A stretch of 64,000 nt of DNA. It comes from Panagrolaimus kolymaensis (taxonomy: Eukaryota > Nematoda > Chromadorea > Rhabditida > Panagrolaimidae). The notes beneath the pieces are model-generated. The model saw nothing but the letters and a program-made list of their open reading frames with translations. It made no database searches and was not told the origin of the DNA. The position numbers and the translations under genes were made by a program. How positions within the stretch are numbered: position 1 is the first letter of the stretch; the number at the start of each line of letters is the position of its first letter. This document shows positions 11,372-23,769 of the stretch, piece by piece. The DNA lies in the NCBI GenBank assembly GCA_028622995.1, contig JAJQJQ010000091.1, forward strand, positions 184,413 to 248,412, read 5' to 3'.

Positions 11372-13274
11372 CTAAGCTTTAAAACCAGCAAGGAAGTTGG
11401 TAACAAGTTCCTTAAGTTTACCATCAGTAGCTGGAGTAATTTGACCTTCTTCACGGATGGTTTTGAGAAGTTCTTGAGAATTTGCACGGATATGTACCAA
11501 AAATTCTTTTTCAAATTTGGTAATAGCAGATGGATCAACTTTATCAAGATGGCCTTTGACACCAGCATAAATAACAGCTACTTGTTCTTCAATCGCCATT
11601 GGAACATATTGACCTTGTTTAAGAAGTTCAGTAAGACGGACACCACGATTCAAAAGTTGTTGAGTGGAAGCATCAAGATCAGAACCGAATTGAGCAAATG
11701 CAGCAACTTCACGATATTGAGCAAGTTCAAGTTTCATGGAACCAGCGACCTAAAAAGCAAAACTTAAATAAGAAGTGAAAAAAAGAAATACATACTTGTT
11801 TCATAGCTTTAGTTTGAGCAGCGGAACCGACACGTGATACAGAAAGACCGACGTTGATAGCTGGACGAACACCCTTGTAGAACAATTCGGTTTCCAAGAA
11901 GATTTGACCATCAGTGATGGAAATGACATTGGTGGGAATGTAAGCTGATACGTCACCGGCTTGAGTTTCGATGACAGGAAGAGCGGTAAGAGATCCACCA
12001 CCTTGAGTTTCATTCATTTTAGCAGCGCGTTCAAGGAGACGAGAGTGAAGATAGAAGACATCACCAGGATAAGCTTCACGTCCTGGAGGACGACGAAGAA
12101 GCAAAGACATTTGACGATAAGCGACAGCTTGTTTCGATAAATCATCATAAATGATGAGAGCGTGTTTACCATTGTCACGGAAGAATTCACCCATAGCAGC
12201 ACCGGCATATGGAGCCAAGAATTGAAGTGGTGCAGCATCAGAAGCAGTAGCAGAAACAATAATGGTATATTTCATAGCATCAGCATCAGTAAGGCGCTTG
12301 AGGATTTGAGCAACTGTGGAACGTTTTTGACCAATGGCAACGTAAATACAATAAAGCTTCTTCTTTTCATCAGTAGCATCATTGAATCGTTTTTGATTGA
12401 TAATGCAATCAATAGCAATGGCAGTTTTGCCAGTTTGACGATCACCAATAATCAATTCACGTTGACCACGACCAATTGGTACAAGAGAGTCGACAGCTTT
12501 GACACCAGTAAGCATAGGTTCGCGCACACCAAGACGTGGAATAATACCAGGAGCTTTAACTTCAACACGAGAACGTTTTTTGGTGTTGAGCGGACCTTTT
12601 CCATCAATAGGATTACCAAGAGCATCAACTACACGACCAAGAAGTTCTTCACCGACAGCAACATCGACAATAGCGCCAGTACGTTTGACAACATCACCTT
12701 CACGGATAACTTTATCGTTACCGAAAACGACAACTCCAACGTTATCAGCTTCCAAGTTAAGTGCCATGCCCTGTAAACGAAAAGGTTATAATTCAATAAA
12801 AAGCATTTGAAAACAAATGTACCTTCATCCCAGAGTCAAATTCAACCATTTCTTCGGCTTGGATATTTTTGAGACCATAAACACGAGCAATACCATCACC
12901 AATGGAAAGGACTTTGCCGGTTTCTTCAAGATTGACATTGGATTCTTGACCAAGAATTCTGTCTTCGAGGATTTTTGAAACTTCTGAACCAGTAGCATGT
13001 TGGCGTGCAGAAAGATGTAACGCTTGTTGCGAAGCCTGAAAAATAATATGTTAATAGTTGCTTTAAAAGTAATAGGCTAATATGTTAGTGCAATGTTGTA
13101 AAAAACAGATAATTAGCGTCTAAAAATAAGAAAGATTTATAAGCTTTGGAAAAAGCAAACATAACATTTTTAAAGTAAAGATTTTTATAAATTTTGGAGT
13201 TTTTTATTGTAAAAAAATTAATAAATTACCTTTGAAGGAACACGCGCAGCGGATAGCAAACGCTTTGACAACAT
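11372..13274 (-). CDS. atp-1: Mitochondrial F1 ATP synthase alpha subunit
   Basis: Four exons (13274-13230, 13035-12823, 12770-11796, 11749-11372) give 536 aa, the usual length for the family. The protein is part of the catalytic F1 head of ATP synthase in the mitochondrial matrix and binds nucleotide at the non-catalytic sites. Seen: an N-terminal basic presequence [15 protein letters not shown] encoded by exon 1; the beta-barrel domain with [10 protein letters not shown]; Walker A GDRQTGKT near residue 195; the alpha-subunit signature [17 protein letters not shown]; and the C-terminal helical domain ending FLAGFKA. Codon use is visibly more biased than in neighbouring genes, as expected of a highly expressed gene. 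The start is the only ATG before the targeting presequence. It lies 287 bp from the divergent microspherule-protein gene and probably shares its promoter region. Confidence 0.97.
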
Positions 13275-13560
13275 TATTTTTGATGAAGTAATAAACGTGA
13301 ATTAAGCCGAAGTCGAGTAAAAGAAAATGAATCAAAGCTTTGAAAAGGTTGTTGAATGAATGAACGTGCGAGATCGAAAAATGCTTGCTTATCTTTTTCA
13401 AACTTACAACGAATGATATGGAAATGGTAAAAGGCGGGAGTTTTAAAAAAACGCAATATGCAAAAAAATGAAAGAAGTTTTGTGACGAAAAAGAAGCAAA
13501 GTGATTATTTCACATATTTTTTTCTTTGGTTTCCAAGAAAAAAAAACTTTGAGAATATTT
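13275..13560. promoter_or_regulatory. Divergent intergenic region between atp-1 and mcrs-1
   Basis: 286 bp separate the two start codons, so both promoters must lie here. The sequence is AT-rich with T tracts near 13510-13530. No TATA box or named factor site is evident. Confidence 0.6.
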
Positions 13561-15472
13561 ATGAACAACGATAAAATAATGTATGCTCCTCCTGCAATTG
13601 ATGATGATATCAAAGATGTTCAACTTGTTTCAAACTCGCTAATTCCAACACAAGCTATACAAAGTAGCGTCATTACGTAAGTTACTTGAACCAAAAAACA
13701 TTTAACGATTGCATAACCATGTATTATTATATATTACTTTTTCTTGTTTTAGTTCTGCTCCAGCTCCACCTTCATCTGCCAAACGTGGAAGAAAAAGAAA
13801 ACAAAAAGATATAACAGCTGATGAACCTATCAAAGAAACAAACCCAAGGCGAAAATCAACTGCTTCAACACCAAGATCTTCTTCTACAAAAGCTGTATGT
13901 TATCAGTATCACTAATTCTATGCATTATAACTTTGTCATTTTTAGTTAAATCCTCCAACTCATGTAAACCCTCCATCATCATCTCAAAAAGCTTATCAAT
14001 CAAGCGGATCTCGTTCCAATTTACAATCTGAAATAATGAAAATTACTCCACGACCGCTCAATCAACCTCAAATGATATCAACGGTAAAGCTAGTGAAATC
14101 TGAATTCTATGAATCGATTCCAAATAAGCTACCTTTACATGTACCTGATATTCCAATCAACGAACGAATCAAATGGCCTGATGATTCCGTTTTATCAAAA
14201 GCTGATAAAGAGTTATTCAAAATTTGGAATGTTGAAGATGATTATCTGCTTGTTACATCATATTCATACGTATGTCATTTTTAATAGTTAAATTAATGTA
14301 AAATATGCGTTTTTAGCTTGAAAATGTTAAAACTATGTTCTGTGAATGCGAGTTTTCTCAATTATTTTATTCCTTTGAGATTGAAGAAAGATTGCATTTT
14401 TATTATAATGATCCTATTCGAGGTGATTTGATGCGACAACGGATAAATGAAATGGATTCTCAAACAAGAATGAAACTCAATTCAAAGATACCGTTTAGTG
14501 AAGAAGCATTAGCAGCATTATGTAATATCCCTTCGTATGATGATCTCAACGTAAGCTACTTTGTTGATCTATTGCTATGTGAACAACCATTATTTGGGTA
14601 TACAAGAACACCGGAGGAGTTGAAAGCTAAATGGGAGATTCTACGAAATCAAAACAAACTTAAAGATCAACAAGATGATTTTGAGAGAAAGGTAAGTATG
14701 ATTACTCTTTTGTCACATTGTACCTTATTGTTTTTAGGATGAAAGAAAAGGAGATCATCTCTCCACATTCTCCAAAGATTTTCCTCAAGTATGTTTTGCA
14801 CTTTCATACATGTTTTAATACTACCATTTTAGGCCGAAAGCTATGAAATCATTACTTCAAATTTGAATAAATTCTTTTCTTCGGTAAGTTATCATACTTC
14901 ATATTTATAGTTAAGCTCGTCTCAATTTTAGGTTGATGAAAATGATGACGCTTTTCTCCCGAAATTTCATAAACATTTTGATGATCACAAGCTTGAATTC
15001 TCGCATCCTGATTTTGCTTTACCATATCCTGAAGGAATCAGTAGTGAAGATGATTGTCAACACATTGCTTCGTTAAGATACAATAATTTTGTATACACTA
15101 TCGAAATGCCATCAACGATTATTGGATGTTGCGATTCTTCTTTTGAACCTACTGTCGATCTAAAAGTTTTAGGTTTGTCTTTTTTTATTTGTTTGTTAAC
15201 AACCTTATGTTATTATTTTAGGTGAATCAGAGAGAATTGCTTCTAAACAAGCTGTTATTGAATATGACGAATCGAAACAATTTTACTTGAAGAATTTGGG
15301 AAAATTTCCTATTTTTGTAAATGGTACAATGGTTATTCCTGAAGGCAAAGAAATTATCTTACCATCAAGATGTGTCATCAAGTTTGATAGAATAAGCATG
15401 GTCTTTCGGATTTCAAAACGCTCAATATCAAAGGTTGTACTCGATTGGAACTTAATTAAAATCTCGGAGTAG
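13561..15472 (+). CDS. mcrs-1: Microspherule protein 1 homologue (FHA domain; NSL/INO80 complex)
   Basis: Eight exons (13561-13676, 13753-13894, 13946-14269, 14317-14691, 14738-14788, 14833-14883, 14932-15172, 15222-15472) give 516 aa. Seen: a basic, Ser/Pro-rich N-terminus with KRGRKRKQK (likely nuclear localisation). Next is the MCRS_N-type region around residues 140-300 (WNVEDDYLLVTSYSY, FEIEERLHFYYNDP, YTRTPEELKAKWEIL), with the same order as in animal MCRS1. The C-terminal FHA domain (about residues 410-515) runs from GESERIASKQAVIEY through FVNGTMVIPEGKEI. Known: MCRS1 is a chromatin protein of the NSL acetyltransferase and INO80 complexes with spindle-assembly roles. The GTAAGC inside exon 4 at about 14550 is read through because the frame continues with family-like sequence. 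Confidence 0.88.
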
Positions 15473-15557
15473 TTAATGCTTTATTGTCATGTTGTAAATG
15501 TTGTTGTTTTATTAATGTTTTTATTATGTTTTTTGAATGCTTGTTCACAATTTTTTA

Positions 15558-15563
15558 AATAAA
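15558..15563 (+). terminator. Poly(A) signal AATAAA of mcrs-1
   Basis: AATAAA lies 86 bp after the mcrs-1 stop codon, followed by A-rich sequence. Confidence 0.5.
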
Positions 15564-15919
15564 GCAAACAAAATTTTTTGAAAACATAAAACGATATTCG
15601 CTAGGCAGTGATTTTTTCGCATTTAAAAGAAGACGAAAATCTAATCTTTTTAAAAGATGAATTTTTAAAAGAAATAATAATAATGAAACCGGAATTTATA
15701 CCCGACATGGTTAAGTAAAAGAAAAGAGGAAGGAAGAGGAGGAGGTTGGTTTCATCGACGAAGAAGAAAAAGAAAGCTGAAAATTGATTGTTTCTAATCC
15801 ATAACATTTGGCTTTTAAATGAAGATGAAGAAAATTAAATTAGATTAAATTGTACGATTAATGTACATTACAATAATAATAGATGCAAGTAATAAACATC
15901 TAAGTTTAAAACAAAAAAA

Positions 15920-18645
15920 TTATTTCTTTGTTTGTGGACTTGTAAACGCAGCTTTAACTGGCAGAGAATCAGATGATAATTGTTTAGGGAGTTGTGAATT
16001 GCTACTGGTTAAATCATCTCTTGAAACTTTGTGTTTTGTTGTTAATGGCGTACGTTTTTCCATTTTAGTCATATTAAAAATAAAATTACGCCATCCCAAT
16101 CTTTTGGTACCTTAAAATTTTGTGAAATTAAAGTAAACTGTAATATAGTTGTTGTAAGTGGCTGCTGTTTCTTACCTTGTTGTAAAGCAGCACTCAGCAC
16201 ACCTTTATAAATTTGTGACCTAAAAAGGAAGAGTTTTGGAATTGTTTTTTTTTCAACAACAACAAACCTTATAAATCTTGGATATGAATCCTTTGACATT
16301 AAAGTAAACACATTTTCTTCCGCTTGTGAAAATGCAAACCTTCTTGAAACAGCTGATTCCTCTCTTAAAAGTTGAAGAGTGCTATCCAGAGTTCTTGAAT
16401 CAATATTAATTTGACATGGTGCTCCATTTGCAAGGAATTCATCATGAACTCTTTGAGCTTTCATTTCAATTTGACAATTAGGCGAATATTTAAGATCTTG
16501 AATAGCCATCCAAAATCGAATATTCTCAGATGAAAATTCACTTTCCAGAAATGTTTCAAGCACTTGACGTCCTATTGGATCCCTCGTTAATTCAATAACA
16601 TTGATAGCCCATCGACGTACACGCCTTTCGGTTGGCACTTCAACTCTGTAATAAAAATTCAAAATGGTGGATATTAATCGATTGTTCTTATGAAATTCAA
16701 AAAACTTACAAATCCGTATTAATTACCCATAATGTTACATCATCGGAAGTCCATGGATTGGCAGGGGTTGTGGCAGTCATAAAAGCATCATAATCAAAAA
16801 ATTGGCTACACCATGTTACCATTCTAAAATAATAAGAAAATATGTATTTGGCTTTATTTGTTGATTAGTAATAAAAAAAATTAAGCTTTTTAAAATTAGA
16901 TGATTTTTTTTTCCTCAAACGCAAGCTCTACCATACTAAGTTTTTTTTTATCAATGTCTCATAATTAGAGGCTCATTACTAACTTCTTTTTTTTAAATGA
17001 AACCTTATGGTTTAAAATATTATTTACTTACGTTTCACTCGCTTTTAAAGCTTTAAGCCATGGTTTAGTTTTGAGTCCTAATTTAAGGCGATTAATTTCT
17101 TGACGATAAATTCCCGCAGTACATTTCCTGAGTTTTCGTTCAGTTTTTTGAATGGGATCTTCAAGATAATTTGATGTTCCAGGTCTTCTCAACCTCCAAA
17201 AGGCTCGCTCTTCACTATCAAATACAACCTTTTCAGATTTTTTTCTTTCTTTTTGAATTTTCAATTGCATTTCTGCTTGAACTGTTATAAAACCCCACAT
17301 ATGTCCAAGAAGTTCCACTAATTTATTATAAGCTTCAACTTCATCTTCTTCTAAACCATGCTTAAGTTCATTTCTCATTAATCTTTTGTTTAAATATATT
17401 GCATATTCAACATTATCGGTTTGTTGAGCATGTGATGACCAAAAATATGGTAATTGTATTCGATATAATGTATTATCATCTTTAACAATTGTGGAATGAA
17501 CTTCAATAACAGGAAATAAATATCCATAATGTAATAATAATGTTGCGATATGCAATGCATCCGCTGCATCATCAGCATGAGTTAATTCTTGAACTAATTG
17601 AACCAAAGTTTGACCCGTTAAAGCTTGAGGAACAGATATACGGAAATACTTGCTAAAATTGGTTTAATTTAACATTTTACATTCATAATATTTTTTTGCC
17701 TAAAGGTAAGTTAGTGATTGATTATCTGCTTTAAATTGTCAAATCACACTTGTTTTTGTGTGTAATAAAAATTAAAAAAGCGAAAAAAGAATGAAATGGT
17801 GACGATGTTTAGGAAGGTATAATTTAAGAAATATTTTGTTTTGTTATATTTAAGTTTGATCATTGTTGTTTATTTTAATAAAGTAAAAGTAAACTTACTG
17901 GGTTTTCAACGGGGCAGCTTCAGCTATAGACAATGCTAAGGCATCGAGCTGAAAGAAGGAAAATAAAAATCAATAACAATTTTACAAAAAGAATAAAAAA
18001 GCTTTTATGTATAAAAAAAATTAAATTCTAAACTTTTTTCTTAATTGAAAATTACATTTTTATTTTGATAAAAAAAAAGCGGAAGGAGGTTTTTACTTTT
18101 CTGACAATATTATTTTCCACCACAATTCATTTACAAAAATAAAGTAAAAATAAAGTTTCAAAAGTTTCAAATTTACAGTATTTGTTTGTGTCCATGGGAA
18201 AATTTTAGATATGTAACCAAAGATTAGGAAAAAAAATTGTGAGTTGAAAAAGATGATTGCTGGTTATTTGTAAGGTTTTATCAAGCTCTAAGAAAGCTGC
18301 TTTAAAAAAATTTAATAACCATTGAAAAAAATAATATTAGGGAGTTTTTGTATACAAATAATTATAAAGTTTTTTTCTACGATTTTGGCATTTATCTTTG
18401 GAAGAATATTTTTGAAGCAGTAAAAATAAAGTTCTCCAAAAAAAACTCCCAAATATTAATTCACATATTATCTTTTATTGAAATGATTTGATAATTAATA
18501 ATAATAAAAATGTTGGCCCATTCGTTCTAATTCCCTTAGGGGAGAAGCTCCCACGTTTATCAATACAGCAAAGCTATATAATAGCTTAAAATTGTTTTAA
18601 CGTGTTATTAAAAAAACTTACCTTTTTTAATGTCGCAGCAGACAT
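15920..18645 (-). CDS. eat-16: R7-family regulator of G-protein signalling (DEP, GGL, RGS), EAT-16/EGL-10 type
   Basis: Seven exons (18645-18622, 17948-17899, 17652-17032, 16823-16710, 16645-16268, 16219-16176, 16110-15920) give 473 aa. R7 RGS proteins accelerate GTP hydrolysis on Go/Gq alpha subunits and pair with a G-beta-5 subunit through the GGL domain. Seen: a DEP-like segment near residues 25-85 (SVPQALTGQTLVQLVQEL, LLLHYGYLFPVIE) followed by the family motif VKDDNTLYRIQLPYFW; RAFWRLRRPG and a GGL-like helix region; and the RGS box (about residues 280-400) with FLESEFSSENIRFWMA and KDSYPRFIR. The last exon adds a polar tail not typical of vertebrate R7 proteins. The overall length favours the EAT-16 branch over the longer EGL-10, but this is inference. 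The gene is convergent with mcrs-1. Exon 1 encodes only eight residues before a 0.67 kb intron. Confidence 0.88.
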
Positions 18646-21163
18646 TATTGCGCTTTTAAAAGCGCTGGGCTCGCGCAATTCCAGCGCGGCCCAATAGGTT
18701 TAAACTTTTCGTTGTAATCAGAATGTTTCGTTTATAAAAATTTTCGACGCTTCGTATTCGTCTAAATATTGATGCTGCAGCTTTAAAAGTTTTATGTTAA
18801 TACTACTAAACTAGTTGTATTCCAGCAACAACAACAATAACAATGAATGTCTTGAGTTGTCGTCGTCGTCTTCTGGTTTCTTATAGAATAAAGCAATAAA
18901 GCTTTCGGGTGAGGCAGATGTTGATGCTGCTGTTTGTTGGACAATTGGCGCCTCTTTCACGCTTACACTTTTCCAATAATAATGACAGAAAGAAACGACA
19001 GTTTGACCTCCGACTTATCAAATTTTGGAGAATAAAATGATGGGAAAAAAATTAATTTTTCTTTAATAAAAAAATAAGATATTCTGGTTATCAAAGAAGA
19101 TTCTTGAATGATGGAAGAAGCAGCTCGCTTTGACACAATGGCAGAACAAAAAATAATTTGGGAAATGAATAAAATTTTGGTTTAAAAATATAGTAATAAT
19201 TAAAAAAGGGAAAAGGCCGTTGATTGATTAAGGCAGTCGAACGACCGAATCCCCTCTTATCGGCAAAAAATGCCGTTCTTTAATACTTTTCTAAAAAAAA
19301 TAACAATAGTAAGAATAACCGAAACAAAATAATAATAAAAAAATTCACGCATAATTTAAATTTATTAGCTACAATGAAACCAAAACGGTAAGCAGGTGGG
19401 ATTGTATAAAAGTTTAAAAAAATTGGTTATTAACAATAAATAAATCTCAATTCGAGATAATGAATCATAGTTAAAATATTTTCCTGACATTAATAAATCA
19501 AATGTAAGAGTAGTCAAATGTAAAAAAAAAGAAGAGAAGGAAAGGAAACGATAGATCGAAAACCGTTTAAAAAGCTTGACAGAAATGGAATGAAAAGCTT
19601 GCATTTTTTTCGTGGACTCGAGAGCGCGTACACACGTTATTTCTTGAATGTCTCTTCTTCGGTTGGAAGCAATGGGACAACAACAATATAGCCGATGGCA
19701 GCAGCTGTAACGAGAAAAAAATGAAGGGAAAAATAAGAGCGGACACATCCGTCAATGATGGTTGTGGAACTATGTACTACTAATATATGGGAGAGAGATA
19801 GAGAAAAAGCAATGGGAATGGCGTGGTAAAGCTGCTTCCTTCCATTTGCCATCCAGCAAAAGTAGTTAGAAGCACACGCGCAATAGCAAAAGCTTCTGCT
19901 CTTATAACAGCAGTTAGCATCGACTTGGTGCTCTCTTTTTTTTTTACTTACTCAGTTTTTATTTTTTCTAAGCACTGGTTGATGTGGTGGTAGCAATAGT
20001 AACTGGGACTCCCTACAACACCATTCATAAAAAAAGCCGCAACAGCAGCAGCAGCACATTCCAAGAGTAAAACAAGAGTAAGCAACAAAAATAGAAAAAG
20101 GACAAGATCGGTCTTTTTTTACTCGTGCGTTTTTTTATTCCCGTAAGGCAAACAACAGACACACGCACAAACCATTTATATAGTAAGGCAAGGTTGAGGA
20201 CAACACCACCAACTTCGATGGATGGATAGATGAAGGAAAGAAAGAAGACACGCACTAAAAAAAACCACGTTTTGCAAAATATGCGATGATCCTCGTCTCT
20301 TTTTTCTCCCTTTTTATTTGTCGTCTCTTCTTAGTTTATACTATTTTTCTGCTTAATATTTTTTAACTTTTAAAACTCAATTCTTGAAGTAAAAAGCAGC
20401 AGCAACGCCGGCGCATACTTTTTTTTTATCCCGCGGTCAGTCATCTTCGCCGTCGGTCGGTTTTGTCGTCTTTGTTGTTGTTGTCGTCGTCAAAGCAAAA
20501 AGCCTTCCCTTCTTTTTCTTCCCGAAGAAGCTCTTCTTTTATTTTTCTAAGATTTTTGTCACACTTGCCGCCGCCCCTCCTTCTTTTTTCTTTTTTGCAT
20601 AGACTTTGGGATGGTGGATAGAAAGCTTTTTCTTTCCCGAAAGGGGACAAACTCATCCCATGAAAGCTTTTCCTTCGTCGTCGTTGTTTCTTCCATCAAG
20701 CATTCTATCCTTCTTTCCCTTTCCCTTGTTGTCCTTTAAAACATGCATCGATGTAAAAATAAAACACAGACTTTCTATTTTTGGCAAACATTGCTTCTGA
20801 AACCTTGTTTTTTTCTTTCTTTTTTTTACTAATGAGTCAATGTGAACAATGTTTGTTGTTGTTACTACTTCTGCTGATATAGGATTGCTGCTAATTGGTG
20901 ATAAATTATTGAGAGAGGATAAAAGAAAGGGGATTATGTTAATGAATAAACATCTTTTTTTTTAATTATTTATATCATTATTGATTTTACCATCACAATC
21001 TTCTTTTTTTTTTGAGCTTTCAATGGTGGTACTTGTTTGCCCTAAATGCTTATGGGCATATTTTAACTAATTTTTTACATTTTTTCAATTTAAATTTATA
21101 AAAAATTTATGGATAAGCATCAAGGTATTAGTCAACCGCACACAAAAAAAGTAATTAAAACTT
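18646..21163. other. Intergenic region without recognised genes
   Basis: The 5' side (18650-18700) carries a short GC-rich patch with GCGCTGGGCTCGCGC just upstream of the RGS gene, possibly promoter-proximal. The rest is AT-rich with CAG/CAA-rich patches (for example 20035-20060) and CGTCGTCGT runs near 20470-20490 and 20670. Open frames here are low complexity. Confidence 0.5.
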
Positions 21164-21960
21164 TTAAGCCTTATAAGCACCAGAATAACTTGGAATAAGT
21201 TCCAAATTTGGTTCACCGATGGTAGGCTTAACAGCGCAAATATATGGATGTCTGAAAAGAAAAACATTAACATTAGTATGTGTGTATTTCCAATATATAA
21301 AGGGATTTACTTGGCAACTTCATTGGTATCTTCCCAATATCCAAACCATTTACTGTTTTCTCGAACAACGCTTGTCATCATAACAGCATTTTTGGCTTTG
21401 TCTTAAATAATGTTAATTTTTAAAAAAAAGCAACAACAACAAAAAAAGTTTACTTGTAAGATTATAAACAAGCCAACGGAAATAAACGACAAGAGAGTGT
21501 TTATCATCGGATTCTTTCCAATCACCACTGGATCCAGAGGCGCCAATCCATGTTCGAGAATTTTTGTTGCGAAAAGCAACAGCTTAAAATTTTTTATTTG
21601 ACGTCAACCTTAAAATATAAAGCCGACTAACAAGCAATGTATCGATTGATTTCATCATCACGAATTTTGGGCAACCATCCTTCTTGGGCTTCACAAGCAC
21701 TTTTGGCTTTGGGGTAATCAACGGTATCATCAAAATATTTATAACATGAATGGCGGAAAAGTTCATAACCTTCGGGACATTTTTCAACGGATGCTTCAAA
21801 GGTTTTTATTTATTAATAAATTATTTTGGCGATGGCTCAAGGACTTACAAAATTCGCATAATATTCCTTTATCCGAGCCTTTATTGGAATAATCTCCATC
21901 ATCATTAACGACATGACCAACACCATTTGGACCTTTTTTGACTGTGTATTTAACTTTTGG
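21164..21960 (-). CDS. C-type lectin-like protein, 5' end not found
   Basis: Five exons (21960-21849, 21793-21632, 21582-21454, 21401-21311, 21251-21164) join in phase. Seen: a CTLD starting CPEGYELFRHSCYKYF, then AKSACEAQEGWLPKI (helix 2 region), WIGASGSSGDWKESDD and a C-terminal HPYICAVKP with the final Cys. This is the usual order for nematode clec proteins, which are normally secreted and linked to immunity or carbohydrate binding. The upstream exon begins at an acceptor (TTTTATAG) with no Met or signal peptide before it, and none was found before the next gene at 22141. The true first exon is therefore unknown, or the gene is 5'-truncated. The WIGA element is followed by a shortened loop lacking an obvious EPN/QPD motif, so calcium-dependent sugar binding is not supported. 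Confidence 0.75.
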
Positions 21961-22140
21961 CTATAAAAAAATTAAAATTAAAATATTTCCTAAGTCTATT
22001 GATTATATCAGTTCAAAGAGATTTTGGGAATATTTTTTGTAAAATTTTGTTATAAATTTAAATATTTGCCTGATTACAAAAGTTAAATTAATTCACTTTT
22101 CTTTATTTTTTCCTACAAAACTAAAAGGATTATAACATAG

Positions 22141-22599
22141 TTATTTGATAAATTTAACAATGCAATGATCTGCAATTTGAGTAGTTTCAATAGCTTCAGC
22201 TTGTCCAACCATTGCCAAGTACATTTTTAATTTATCACAAGAGCTTGCTTTGAATTGAAAACCTGAGGAAAGACCAGCTAAATTTCCTAAACCATGAATT
22301 CCTGACATTCCATTCATTGGAAGAATCATTGGTATTTGACGCTCTGATCTTTCATGATTTATTTTGGGAGATACGGTAGTTGTTTTTGTTGTATGAGATG
22401 GTGGAGGAGCCAAAGTTCGAGTGGGAGTTTTTTTAACTTCATCATATTTTGAAGGGTCAACATCGGGATCTTCAATGAAGAGATAATCCTTTGGGGGCCG
22501 AGTAATGTCCAATGCGGAGGCGAAAACAGCAAAAAGCAACGACAAAAAAATATAACTTTTCATCATTGAAAAAGAAGAAGCCATTGATGATGATGACAC
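22141..22599 (-). CDS. Secreted proprotein with C-terminal CDKLK-IADHC domain
   Basis: Single exon, up to 152 aa; the likely start is one of the closely spaced ATGs (22599 or the in-frame one at SFSMMKSYIF). Seen: a signal peptide (SYIFLSLLFAVFASALD), a Thr/Pro-rich spacer, a basic cleavage-like site ERSERQ, a Gly/Met-rich stretch and a C-terminal block with two Cys (CDKLKMYLAMVGQ to IADHCIVKFIK). The divergent gene at 23081-23735 ends in a similar block with the same Cys spacing, so the two appear to be paralogues. Family and function are not recognised. A TATATAAA on this strand (22683-22676) lies about 80 bp upstream. Confidence 0.7.
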   Translation of the reverse strand: MSSSSMASSFSMMKSYIFLSLLFAVFASALDITRPPKDYLFIEDPDVDPSKYDEVKKTPTRTLAPPPSHTTKTTTVSPKINHERSERQIPMILPMNGMSGIHGLGNLAGLSSGFQFKASSCDKLKMYLAMVGQAEAIETTQIADHCIVKFIK

Positions 22600-23080
22600 G
22601 AATATGAGAGACTTTGCAAAAAGAAAGCAAAGTCAAAAATGAAATATACTTTTTCTTCTTCTTTTTTTTGAAGATTTTATATAAATCTTTTTCGCCATCA
22701 AAATTAATCAAAAATTATACTAAACTAACGCTTCCGTAATATTTTATTTGTGTTATGGTTAGCCGCCTAAAGCAACAATGACAATGAAATTCGTACAATT
22801 GCACCTGGACTTTTCTTCTCTCAAGCTTTTTTTTAAATCAAAATCTAATTTGCATGCGATTTATGTAAACCCGTTCAAAAAAATGCTATAGTTATCGGTA
22901 AACAATGAATTGTTGTTTTATCGCAGCTTTGCGAAGATCAAAAAAGGTGTTGAAAAAAAACAAAGCAGGTGAATAATCCAGAGTAAAAAATCGATCCTTA
23001 AAAATTTGTCTATAAAAGAATCTTGAATTTTTTTTGATAATCACTCGTTTATTCATACCAAAGCGTTCTAAAAAAGAGCA
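22600..23080. promoter_or_regulatory. Divergent promoter region of the two related secreted-protein genes
   Basis: A 481-bp region lies between opposing starts. TATA-like boxes face each gene: TATATAAA on the minus strand at 22683-22676 and TATAAAAG on the plus strand at 23011-23018. The pairing suggests coordinated expression, but no specific factor site is identified. Confidence 0.5.
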
Positions 23081-23735
23081 ATGAAAACCTTAATTTTCTT
23101 CACTTTTGCTACTATCGTTGTGATGACTAAAGCTGGCTTGATCAACCTTCCTCATCATCACGTCGACGATGAACTTCAAAATAACGTATTATCCGACGAA
23201 TCTCATGATTCTCATGTTTTGGAAGATGAAAGCGAATTTGAAGAATGCATTTGTGGAGAAGGAGACGATTTTGAATATGACAATGCAACTTATAGCAGCA
23301 GCAACAATTCAATACGAACCAAACGACAATGTGGTTGTGGTTATGGATACTGTGGATGTACGGCAGCTACTACAGCTAAAGTTAAAGCAGCAGTAAAGAA
23401 TGAAGGTAATACTCTACTCCTTTTTGCTTAATTTACTAAATGATTCCCTTTTTTTTATAGGAATTTTTGTTTTTCCATTTCCAATTCCCGCTCCTGCACC
23501 TGCATCTGCGCCAATTCCAGCAGTTTCACCATCTCAAACCTTCGTTCTTCCACATCAAACACAGCTTCCCCAACAAGCTATCCTTCCACAAACATCTATT
23601 TTTACAGGCAGAGGAAATGGTAGCGGTGAAAGCGCATGCGATCGCCTACGTTTAATTCTGACATTAACAAATCAATTAGAAGGCTTAAAACTTATCGAAA
23701 TTGCTGGGCAATGTGTAGTTCAAATTGAAAAATAG
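23081..23735 (+). CDS. Secreted proprotein with Cys-Gly motif and C-terminal CDRLR-IAGQC domain
   Basis: Two exons (23081-23405, 23461-23735) give 199 aa. Seen: a signal peptide (MKTLIFFTFATIVVMTKAG), an acidic His/Asp/Glu-rich pro-region, a furin-like site RTKR followed by QCGCGYGYCGC, a Pro/Ala-rich spacer (PFPIPAPAPASAPIP) and a C-terminal block CDRLRLILTLTNQ to IAGQCVVQIEK. The block has the same arrangement as the neighbouring minus-strand gene at 22141. In both proteins the residue after the basic site is Gln. This is likely an extracellular protein; the family is unknown to me. The intron is 55 bp with GT...TTTATAG. Confidence 0.75.
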
Positions 23736-23769
23736 TTTTTCATTTCACCTTTTTTTGTTATCCTTTAGG

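Noticed and set aside
11441..12810. Long plus-strand open frames (108, 204 and 103 codons)
   Set aside because: They are antisense shadows of the highly expressed ATP synthase alpha exons; their proteins are Ser/Thr/Asn-rich without domains.
14540..14600. Possible intron beginning GTAAGC inside mcrs-1 exon 4
   Set aside because: Reading through keeps the frame and gives sequence matching the microspherule-protein order (FGYTRTPEELKAKWEIL), so no intron is needed.
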